This document shows, piece by piece, positions 1 to 6,121 of a stretch of DNA of 9,878 nucleotides; the first letter of the stretch is position 1, and every line of letters starts with the position of its first letter. The DNA comes from Bacteroidales bacterium. GTDB taxonomy: Bacteria > Bacteroidota > Bacteroidia > Bacteroidales > UBA932. The notes under the pieces were generated by a model. The model worked only from the letters and a program-made list of their open reading frames with translations, did no database searches and was not told where the DNA came from. The stretch is from assembly GCA_017554135.1 (NCBI GenBank), contig JAFZIX010000246.1, forward strand, positions 1 to 9,878. Direction: 5' to 3'. A program made the translations under genes and the position numbers.

Positions 1-12
1 AACGGTTGTCGA

Positions 13-867
13 TTATTCTGTAAGCGAATAAACGCTGGCGCGGAGGAAGGTGCGGAGGTCTTCCGGGGAAGTGAAGGAGGCGATCTGCGAAGGGGGGATG
101 ACGGGCCCGGCGAGGAGACGCACGGTCTTGCCGGCTTTGTTGAGGAGTTCGGTGGGGAGGCGCAGCAGTCGCAGGCGCCAGTCAATCAGCCCCAGGGAAT
201 AGTAGAAGCGCGAGTTTCCGTCCAAAAAGCGTAGCGGCAGCACCGGTACGCCGGCCTTGGCGATAAAGCGGATGATGCTCATCTGCCACTCCCGGTCGCG
301 AATGCGCGGTTCTTTGGAGGGGTTTTTGCCGAATTTCAAATCCGACACTGCCCCTGCGGGAAACAAACCAAGCGCTCCTCCTGCCTCCAGATGCTCCTTT
401 GCCGCCCGGATCCCGGACAGGCTCTGGGCGGTTGGCGCAGCGGCAGTATTCCCATTAGGCGTCACGCATATCATATTCTCCTTGAGCGCCTCGAAGCGCC
501 CCAGCAACTCATTCACCATGAACTTGTAATCCCCGCGGAGGTGTCCCACGAAATCAATCAGGGAGATGCCGTCCAACGCCCCCATGGTATGGTTGCTGAT
601 GGTGATGAACGGCCCTTCAGGCAGCAGCCCGCGGAAATGCTTCAGGGCATCTTCCCGAGGCATACCGTTCACGGTATAACTCATCCCAGCTTTGGCATTT
701 ATAGCTCTTGCGAACTCGGGGCCCTGATACACGTCAAGCCCCTCGATGCGTTTTTCTATCTCCGAGATATTCAGCATCCGCAGAAGCCCCCTGGCGAAGG
801 CATTCCCCGTCTTTCCCCGGAAAAGGGGCGTCATGCGTTCAAGTTCTTCGATGGATATCAGCGCCAT
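13..867 (-). CDS. PlsC-like lysophospholipid/aminolipid acyltransferase
   Basis: The 284-residue protein probably transfers an acyl chain from acyl-ACP or acyl-CoA to a lysolipid-type acceptor at the inner face of the cytoplasmic membrane. The catalytic His-Asp pair is visible as NHTMGALDG at residues 92-100 (H93, D99). Its spacing is HX5D rather than the usual HX4D, as I recall for the OlsA/GlsA-like and hemolysin-related branch common in Bacteroidetes. FPAGAVS at 169-175 stands where PlsC proteins have the substrate-binding EGTRS block, and VPVLPLRF at 207-214 matches the last conserved block. The ATG shares one base with the stop of the upstream CDP-alcohol transferase gene (TGATG), so the two are co-transcribed and probably translationally coupled. 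The stop lies 12 bases from the window edge and the gene is complete. The acceptor is unknown: phospholipid, glycine lipid and ornithine lipid synthesis are all possible. Confidence 0.85.
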   Translation of the reverse strand: MALISIEELERMTPLFRGKTGNAFARGLLRMLNISEIEKRIEGLDVYQGPEFARAINAKAGMSYTVNGMPREDALKHFRGLLPEGPFITISNHTMGALDGISLIDFVGHLRGDYKFMVNELLGRFEALKENMICVTPNGNTAAAPTAQSLSGIRAAKEHLEAGGALGLFPAGAVSDLKFGKNPSKEPRIRDREWQMSIIRFIAKAGVPVLPLRFLDGNSRFYYSLGLIDWRLRLLRLPTELLNKAGKTVRLLAGPVIPPSQIASFTSPEDLRTFLRASVYSLTE

Positions 868-1580
868 CAGCCGTTCCAGGGTTTGGGAGGATCCATGCGG
901 GCGTACTCATCCAGATCTTTGAGGATGGTCACCACATACACCAGCGTCAGCATGATCACGATCACTATTCCGGCATAGTCAAATGCGCCCAGAGTGAAAT
1001 CATAACCCAGCACTTTTACGTTCCAGGCGTGCTCGCGCAGGTGAGGAATGAATATATATAAGGTGTTGATGATAATCAGGATAAGCCTGAGTTCCGTCGG
1101 ACCCATCTTTGCGTAGGTGAGTTTGAATTCCTTCTTTAGATGCGCGTTCATGCTCACATTCAACGTCAGCAGCAGGTAAAGGATCAGCCCGGCAACGGCC
1201 AGCCAGATATTGAGCAGTGCAGAGATTCCAATACCCATGAACATCAGCACCTCGTTGAATGCATCGACGGTATGGTCCAGGTAATATCCATAGATGGGCC
1301 TCTGCGTGCCGCGGTAGCGTGCGAGGTTGCCGTCCAGCGAATCCCCGTACCAGTTGACCAGGAAGCCGAATGATGCCAGCCACAGCCAGTTGTAGTTCCA
1401 GTTGGAGAGGATGTATCCGGCGGCGATTATCACCGAGCCTATGATGCCTATCCATGTTAAAGTATTGGATGTGACCCATTTGGGCTGCCTTGCGGCCAGC
1501 CACACGAGGGCCTTGTGCTCTGCTGCGTTGAGTATGGAGGTTTGTATTCGCCTCGAAGTCTTGATTTTCTCTTCTGCCAT
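867..1580 (-). CDS. CDP-alcohol phosphatidyltransferase family membrane protein
   Basis: The 237-residue integral membrane enzyme should move a phosphatidyl (or phosphoceramide-type) group from a CDP-activated lipid to an alcohol head group, or the reverse. The family signature DxxDGxxAR...GxxxDxxxD is complete at residues 80-106 (D80, D83, G84, A87, R88, G98, D102, D106). These residues bind the divalent metals and the CDP group. Hydrophobic segments lie around 42-59, 65-78, 112-140, 165-180 and 200-220. I chose the ATG at 1580, which gives a polar MAEEKIK N-terminus before the amphipathic region. An in-frame extension to 1739 would run through the promoter and start of the divergent feoB-like gene. 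It is first in a two-gene operon with the acyltransferase. The head group cannot be told from the sequence. Confidence 0.88.
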   Translation of the reverse strand: MAEEKIKTSRRIQTSILNAAEHKALVWLAARQPKWVTSNTLTWIGIIGSVIIAAGYILSNWNYNWLWLASFGFLVNWYGDSLDGNLARYRGTQRPIYGYYLDHTVDAFNEVLMFMGIGISALLNIWLAVAGLILYLLLTLNVSMNAHLKKEFKLTYAKMGPTELRLILIIINTLYIFIPHLREHAWNVKVLGYDFTLGAFDYAGIVIVIMLTLVYVVTILKDLDEYARMDPPKPWNG

Positions 1581-1657
1581 GATATTCAGGTTAGTATAGT
1601 AACTTGCTGCAAATAAAATACCAATTATTTGGGATTGACATCTTGCCTGAGCCGGCA

Positions 1658-1665
1658 TACCTTTG
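1658..1665 (+). promoter_or_regulatory. Bacteroidetes -7 promoter box for the feoB-like gene
   Basis: TACCTTTG matches TAnnTTTG exactly. A TTG at 1635-1637, 20 bases upstream, could serve as the -33 element. The box ends nine bases before the ATG at 1675, so the mRNA leader would be only about five bases. The 94-base divergent gap 1581-1674 also has to hold the promoter of the CDP-alcohol transferase, for which only a one-mismatch box is visible (minus strand, 1610-1617). Confidence 0.5.
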
Positions 1666-1674
1666 CAACGTAAA

Positions 1675-2910
1675 ATGCAACATACAGAGAGAAATATTGA
1701 CCAGACGGTCACCGACAAGATAGACGCCATCGTAACCAATAAATGGTTTGGCTATCCTATTTTCCTGATCATTTTATATCTTATCTTCACCGCCACATTT
1801 ACCCTCGGGGGCTATCCCATGAACTGGATCGACTGGCTGGTGACCAAGTTCGGGGAGTTGGTGGCATCCCTCATGTCGGATGGCTGGCTGAAGGATCTGG
1901 TGGTGGACGGCATTATAGCCGGCGTGGGTAGCGTGCTGGTTTTCCTTCCAAACATCCTGATCCTCTACTTCTTCATCTCCCTGATGGAGGATTCTGGCTA
2001 TATGGCGCGCACGGGATTCATAATGGATAACCTGATGCATCGCCTGGGCCTGCACGGCAACAGCTTTATGCCCTTTGTGATGGGATTCGGCTGCAACGTG
2101 CCCGCCATCATGGCCACGCGCAGCATCGACAGCCGCAAGAGCCGGATGATGACCATCGCGCTCATCCCCTTCATGAGTTGCTCCGGCCGCCTGCCCGTAT
2201 TCGTGCTGCTGGTGGGAGCGTTCTTCCCCCGGAATCCCGCGCTGGTGCTGATGGGAATCTACTTCCTGGGGGTGCTGGTGGCCATCCTTTCCGCCCTCGT
2301 GCTGAAGTATCTCATTCCGGACGATGGCACCCCGCACGTGCCGGAACTCCCGCCTTACCGCATCCCCAACTTCAAGACTATCGGCAAGAGCACCTGGGAT
2401 AACGTGCACGAGTACCTGAAGAAAATCGCCACCACCATGCTGCTGGCGTCCGTGATAATCTGGGCGCTGGGATACTTCCCCCGCGGCGAGGGCCTGACCC
2501 GTGCCGAGCAGCAGGAGCAGTCCCTCCTCGGGCATGTCGGCAAGGCGGTTGCCCCCGCGCTGGATCCCCTGGGATTCGACTGGAGGATGGATGTTGGCCT
2601 GATTACCGGCGTTGCCGCCAAGGAGCTGATAGTCAGCTCGCTGGGAGTGATGTATGCCGGTGAAGAAGAAGGCGCGGCGGATGAAAACGACACCGCCCTG
2701 CAGAGTGCGCTGAAGAACTCCGTGCCGATGCCGGTCGCTGTTGCCTTTATGATATTCGTGCTGCTCTATTTCCCCTGCATCGCCACTTTCGTGGCCATTA
2801 GAAGGGAAACCGGCCGCTGGCGCTGGGCTTGGGCCGTCTGCGCCTACACCATGGCTGTCGCCTGGGTGGTCGCATGGATAGGGAAAGTGGTTTGCCAGGC
2901 TCTACTTTAG
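1675..2910 (+). CDS. feoB: FeoB-type ferrous iron transporter, membrane domain only
   Basis: The 411-residue polytopic inner-membrane protein corresponds to the C-terminal permease half of FeoB. Diagnostic blocks are present in order: the pre-membrane linker helix and first membrane segment (TDKIDAIVTNKWFGYPIFL, 13-31), EDSGYMAR (105-112), the first Gate motif GFGCNVPAIMATR (137-149, Cys140), IPFMSCSGRLPV (164-175, Cys169), GVAAKELIVSSLG (312-324), and YFPCIATFVAIRRETG (365-380, Cys368). The cytoplasmic G1-G5 GTPase and GDI domains that normally occupy about the first 270 residues are absent. The sequence upstream is a divergent gene, so this is not a frameshifted full-length feoB. I prefer the ATG at 1675 to an in-frame TTG at 1663 because the TTG lies inside the likely -7 box. 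The tail overlaps the end of the EnvC-like gene by nine bases. Substrate could be Fe(II), or Mn(II) as for one P. gingivalis FeoB; energy coupling is unclear without a G domain. Confidence 0.88.
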   Translation: MQHTERNIDQTVTDKIDAIVTNKWFGYPIFLIILYLIFTATFTLGGYPMNWIDWLVTKFGELVASLMSDGWLKDLVVDGIIAGVGSVLVFLPNILILYFFISLMEDSGYMARTGFIMDNLMHRLGLHGNSFMPFVMGFGCNVPAIMATRSIDSRKSRMMTIALIPFMSCSGRLPVFVLLVGAFFPRNPALVLMGIYFLGVLVAILSALVLKYLIPDDGTPHVPELPPYRIPNFKTIGKSTWDNVHEYLKKIATTMLLASVIIWALGYFPRGEGLTRAEQQEQSLLGHVGKAVAPALDPLGFDWRMDVGLITGVAAKELIVSSLGVMYAGEEEGAADENDTALQSALKNSVPMPVAVAFMIFVLLYFPCIATFVAIRRETGRWRWAWAVCAYTMAVAWVVAWIGKVVCQALL

Positions 2911-4065
2911 CCAGAATTCCGGATTCTGCGGATTCTTTCCTTCCCAGAGCTCGAAGTGCAGCTGGGTTTCGCCGGCGATGGTATCTACGCGGCCCAGAAC
3001 CTGCCCGGTCTTGATCTTGTCGCCGGCCTTCACATTCACGCTTGCAAGTTTGCAATAGAAAGTGAAATACCCGCCGTGCTGCACCAGCACGCACTTTTTG
3101 TATCCGGGAATCACCACCACGTTACTCACCGTTCCGTCGAACACCGCCTTCACCGCGGTATCCTTGCTCAGCGCGATATTCACGCCGTTGTTGAACGGCA
3201 TCTCTACGTTCTTATAAACAGGATGATAGTGTTTGCCGAAGGAATCCACTACCGGCCCGTCCGCCGGCCACGGCAGTTTACCCATATTCGAGGCGAACTC
3301 CTTGTCCAGCTTTTCATCTACCGCGGTCTTGGGCTTGGAAGTGGATTTCTTCACCATTTTGTTCATCTCGGCCTTCAGCGCCTCCACCTGTTTCTTCTTC
3401 GCCGCCAGTTCCTTTTGATAGCGCGCCTTATCCTTGTTGAGGCTGGCCACCAGTTGCGCCGAATGGCTCTCATCCGCTTCCAGCTTCTTCAGTTCGCCCA
3501 CCCGGGTGGAACGCAGCACGCTGGCTTCCTCGCGCAGCTTCTGCAGGCTGACCTTTTCCTCCTCTATCTTAGCGCGCGTATCCTTTATCTCCAGCGCCTG
3601 CGCGTTCAGCCCGTTCGCCATCGTTTTGAGGTAGCCGAAACGCCGCAGCCCCTGCGTAAGCCCCTCGCTTGAAAGCAGATACATATACCAGATGCGGGTG
3701 TCGCGGTTCTTGTATGCCGTGCGCACCAACTTCTCGTAGTTGTCGGAAAGCAGGTCGTAACGCTGCCGGAGACTGTCTATCTTCTTATCCTTTTCGCGGA
3801 TGCGCCGGTCGAGCATGGAAATCTGCGCCTCGCTCTCCTTCACCAGGTTCTTGCGGGTGCTGATCTTCTTGCGGGTGAGTTTCAGGGCGGTGTTGGCGCT
3901 GCGGGTTTTGCTGGCGTTCTCCTTCAACTGCTGGTCGAGGATGGCGATTTCCCGCTCCAGTTTCGCCTTCTTCTGCGAACTGCTCTGCGCCTGGGGCTGC
4001 TTCTGAGCCAGCCCCTGCGAACAAATCAGGAGCATCGCCAGCATTATGGATATCGCCTTTCTCAT
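2902..4065 (-). CDS. EnvC-like murein hydrolase activator (coiled coil + degenerate LytM/M23 domain)
   Basis: The 387-residue secreted protein has a Sec signal peptide (1-20, cleavage after GLA). A long charged coiled coil follows (about 31-110 and 155-240), interrupted by a conserved helical region around 110-150. A C-terminal LytM (peptidase M23) domain occupies about 262-387, starting with GKLPWPADG. The LytM fold markers are present, but the zinc site is broken. The HxxxD position reads NNGVN (N292, N296), the YxHL histidine is a lysine (YCKL, 337-340), and the first His of HxH is Gln368 with only His370 kept. This points to a non-catalytic activator of cell-wall amidases, as E. coli EnvC is, rather than an endopeptidase. 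Its ATG overlaps the stop of the upstream TPR gene as ATGA, which suggests coupled translation and a shared role in septal or peptidoglycan remodelling. The partner amidase and any FtsEX are outside the window. Confidence 0.88.
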   Translation of the reverse strand: MRKAISIMLAMLLICSQGLAQKQPQAQSSSQKKAKLEREIAILDQQLKENASKTRSANTALKLTRKKISTRKNLVKESEAQISMLDRRIREKDKKIDSLRQRYDLLSDNYEKLVRTAYKNRDTRIWYMYLLSSEGLTQGLRRFGYLKTMANGLNAQALEIKDTRAKIEEEKVSLQKLREEASVLRSTRVGELKKLEADESHSAQLVASLNKDKARYQKELAAKKKQVEALKAEMNKMVKKSTSKPKTAVDEKLDKEFASNMGKLPWPADGPVVDSFGKHYHPVYKNVEMPFNNGVNIALSKDTAVKAVFDGTVSNVVVIPGYKKCVLVQHGGYFTFYCKLASVNVKAGDKIKTGQVLGRVDTIAGETQLHFELWEGKNPQNPEFWLK

Positions 4066-5450
4066 TGACCGGACTTTTTCTTCTCCGCCAGCATATAGAA
4101 GGATTTGGCAAGGTCCTTCTCGCCCAGCGCATCCAGCACCTTCGCATAATGCTCCAGGATGACGGCGCTGTCCCTGCCGCCATAGAGCATCGCATGTTTG
4201 AAATAGGGCTTGGCCTGCAGGTACTTCTTCTGATTATAGAGGATCCACCCGTAGGTGTCGAGGTAGGTCGCATTGTCCGGATCCTTCTCCACCGTTATCT
4301 TGCTCATCGCCGCCGCCTTTTTCAGTTTTTTGCCGCTGAGGCAGAGGTAGTAGGCATAGTTGTTCAGCACAGGCAGGTACTCCGGATCGGCCTTGAGCGC
4401 GCGGTCGTAGGCCTTGAAAGCGTTTTTCTCCTGCCCGAGCTGATGGTAGGTGTCGCCGATGGTCGCCAGCGCCGGCATCACCCGGGGATTTTTCTCCCCG
4501 CCAACGCGGATGATGGTTTCGCACTGGTCGATAATCTGGCGTGCGGTGGCACCTTCATCCATCAGCACCTGCAACTGCAGGAACTGGGCGTCGATGCTCT
4601 CGGGGTAGGCCTGCACGAAGCGGGTGAAGTACTCCCGGCCCTTTTCCTTGCGCTCGGTGCCGTAGAACCAGCTGCCGGCCAGGCGCAGGGAACTGCTATC
4701 GGCGGGATGCACGCTTGCGCAACCGCTCACCAGCGAATCCAGCTGCGGACGCCAGAGCTGATAGAAATTATAGTCGATGTGCTGGAGGAGCTGATTGACG
4801 TAATCGCACTTGGCGGATGGATTCAGGGCGGGGTTCTGCACCATTTCCTCCACGGATGCGAAGAAGCCGGGGATATTGCCCTGCATGCGGTAGATTTCGC
4901 TCTTGCCGAGGATGGCGGGGGTGTAGTCCGGCGATAGTGCCAGCGCCTTCTCGAAATTATCCAACGCCAGCGAATCCTTGTATTCGCTCAGGGCCTGGTT
5001 GCCCAGAAGGGTTAAGGTATAGGCGTTCGTGTACTTTCCGGGGGCCTTCTTCATCAAGTCCAGATAGATTTCGGCGGCCTTTTCCCCTTTTCCGGTGGAA
5101 AAGTACAGGTTTGCGAGGTTATCCTGGTACCAGAGGTTTGTGGAGTCCGCTTCGGCGGCGGCCTGAAGGCATGCTTCAGCGTCCGCCGTGCGGCCCTTGA
5201 TGGCATAGGATATGCCCAGCCAGTAGTTCACGGCATCGTTGCCGGGAAAGTTCTTGTTGAGATATTCAAGGTGTTTGATGGCGGTGTCCACGTCGCCGGA
5301 CTGCATGCTGGCCACTGAACTGATAAGCATGGTTTCCAGCACGTTAGCCTGCCGCGCTTCGGCGGCCGGGGTGAGGCCGGATTCCTGTGCGATGGCCCTT
5401 CCCGGAACCAGGAAGAGCAGCGCTGCAATTATTGGAATCAGTTTTTTCAT
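4062..5450 (-). CDS. Secreted tetratricopeptide-repeat protein upstream of the EnvC-like gene
   Basis: The 462-residue protein has an N-terminal signal peptide (MKKLIPII...; likely cleavage after A21, before QES), so it acts in the periplasm or at the outer membrane. The rest is mostly TPR helices. Clear repeats lie near residues 54-87, 90-102, 108-137, 143-175, 326-356, 359-391, 395-425 and 430-455, with typical Ala/Gly/Tyr/Pro positions such as NLANLYFSTGKGEKAAEIY. A more divergent middle part (180-315) has helix pairs but few consensus residues. No catalytic motif is visible; it is probably a scaffold. I chose the ATG at 5450, which gives the signal peptide its charged start, over an in-frame codon at 5468. 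The stop overlaps the EnvC-like start by four bases. In several Bacteroidales I recall a DUF4292 lipoprotein gene between these two; here they are directly joined. Confidence 0.85.
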   Translation of the reverse strand: MKKLIPIIAALLFLVPGRAIAQESGLTPAAEARQANVLETMLISSVASMQSGDVDTAIKHLEYLNKNFPGNDAVNYWLGISYAIKGRTADAEACLQAAAEADSTNLWYQDNLANLYFSTGKGEKAAEIYLDLMKKAPGKYTNAYTLTLLGNQALSEYKDSLALDNFEKALALSPDYTPAILGKSEIYRMQGNIPGFFASVEEMVQNPALNPSAKCDYVNQLLQHIDYNFYQLWRPQLDSLVSGCASVHPADSSSLRLAGSWFYGTERKEKGREYFTRFVQAYPESIDAQFLQLQVLMDEGATARQIIDQCETIIRVGGEKNPRVMPALATIGDTYHQLGQEKNAFKAYDRALKADPEYLPVLNNYAYYLCLSGKKLKKAAAMSKITVEKDPDNATYLDTYGWILYNQKKYLQAKPYFKHAMLYGGRDSAVILEHYAKVLDALGEKDLAKSFYMLAEKKKSGQ

Positions 5451-5465
5451 CGCGAGCAATCTATA

Positions 5466-5473
5466 CAAAAATA
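5466..5473 (-). promoter_or_regulatory. -7 promoter box for the TPR-EnvC operon
   Basis: On the minus strand this reads TATTTTTG, an exact TAnnTTTG match, ending 15 bases before the ATG at 5450. No clear TTTG -33 element is seen at the expected distance. It is back to back with an identical box on the plus strand at 5497-5504. Confidence 0.45.
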
Positions 5474-5496
5474 GTGCTTTTTTGCAGTTTATTGGT

Positions 5497-5504
5497 TATT
5501 TTTG
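5497..5504 (+). promoter_or_regulatory. -7 promoter box for the sigma factor operon
   Basis: TATTTTTG is an exact TAnnTTTG match, ending 19 bases before the sigma factor ATG at 5524. It has the same sequence as the box serving the opposite operon, and 23 bases separate the two. The T-rich tract at 5478-5484 may act as an upstream element, although its TTTG is closer than the usual -33 spacing. Confidence 0.45.
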
Positions 5505-5523
5505 CATATACATTGTTTTCGAG

Positions 5524-6120
5524 ATGCAACTTTTCGGGAGTAAAGAGCATCTTAAAAGTCGAGAACGGGAACCCGGCAAGGCTGGCAATGCCCTTGGGCC
5601 TGATGTCATTGAGCAATGCAAAAATGGCGACAGGCTTGCTCAGAAGGCCGTTTACGACGCCCTATCTTCCAAAATGTTCGCAGTTTGCATGCGATATATG
5701 GGAGGGGACAGGGAAGCGGCTGCAGACATCCTTCAGGATGGTTTTGTGACATTGTACACCAAGCTGGACAGCTATTCGGGAGAGGGTTCTTTCGAAGGCT
5801 GGGCCCGCAAGATCTTTGTCAATACGGCATTGATGAGTTTACGGAAGAAAGACGTACTCAAGCAAAGTGAGGATGTGGACGCCGCATGGGGCATCAGCAG
5901 CGACGATCCCACTCCGGTCCAGACCATGGGCTATCAGGAGTTGTGCAAGATGATTGCCGCGCTCCCGCCGGGCTTCAGGACAGTTTTCAATATGTACGTC
6001 ATCGAGGGTTTCTCCCATAAGGAGATAGCAGAGGCCCTGGAGATTTCCGAAACCACTTCGCGCTCGCAACTCCAGCGCGCGCGAACTTTGCTGCAGACAA
6101 AGATCAAGGAGAAGTTTTAA
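5524..6120 (+). CDS. ECF-family RNA polymerase sigma factor (Das-like)
   Basis: The 198-residue protein directs RNA polymerase to a dedicated promoter set. It has an unusual charged N-terminal tail of about 25 residues. Sigma region 2 covers about 27-110, with the region 2.2 helix AADILQDGFVTLYTKL at 66-81 and the -10-reading block FEGWARKIFVNTALMSLRKK at 90-109. After an acidic linker, sigma region 4 covers about 138-195, with ALPPGFRTVFNMYVIEGFSH and the recognition helix-turn-helix SHKEIAEALEISETTSRSQL ending near 183. There is no extra C-terminal domain. I chose the ATG at 5524; the in-frame open stretch reaching back to 5239 lies over the divergent TPR gene and its signal peptide. The stop is followed after one base by the next gene's ATG, so the putative anti-sigma partner is co-translated. 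It resembles the ECF21-type sigma factors of Bacteroidetes. Confidence 0.95.
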   Translation: MQLFGSKEHLKSREREPGKAGNALGPDVIEQCKNGDRLAQKAVYDALSSKMFAVCMRYMGGDREAAADILQDGFVTLYTKLDSYSGEGSFEGWARKIFVNTALMSLRKKDVLKQSEDVDAAWGISSDDPTPVQTMGYQELCKMIAALPPGFRTVFNMYVIEGFSHKEIAEALEISETTSRSQLQRARTLLQTKIKEKF

Positions 6121-6121
6121 G

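Noticed and set aside
1581..1739. N-terminal extension of the CDP-alcohol transferase by 53 residues
   Set aside because: It would overlap the divergent feoB start and promoter, and the added residues have no counterpart in the family as I know it.
1774..2535. 253-residue open frame on the minus strand opposite feoB
   Set aside because: It is rich in His, Gln and Glu, matches no family, and lies wholly antisense to a clearly conserved FeoB membrane domain; it is a codon-bias shadow.
4065..4937. 290-residue open frame on the plus strand opposite the TPR gene
   Set aside because: No motif, signal or promoter; the opposite strand has unmistakable TPR repeats and a signal peptide.
5239..5523. 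N-terminal extension of the sigma factor by 95 residues
   Set aside because: The stretch is antisense to the TPR signal peptide and crosses both -7 boxes; the sigma domains are complete from 5524.
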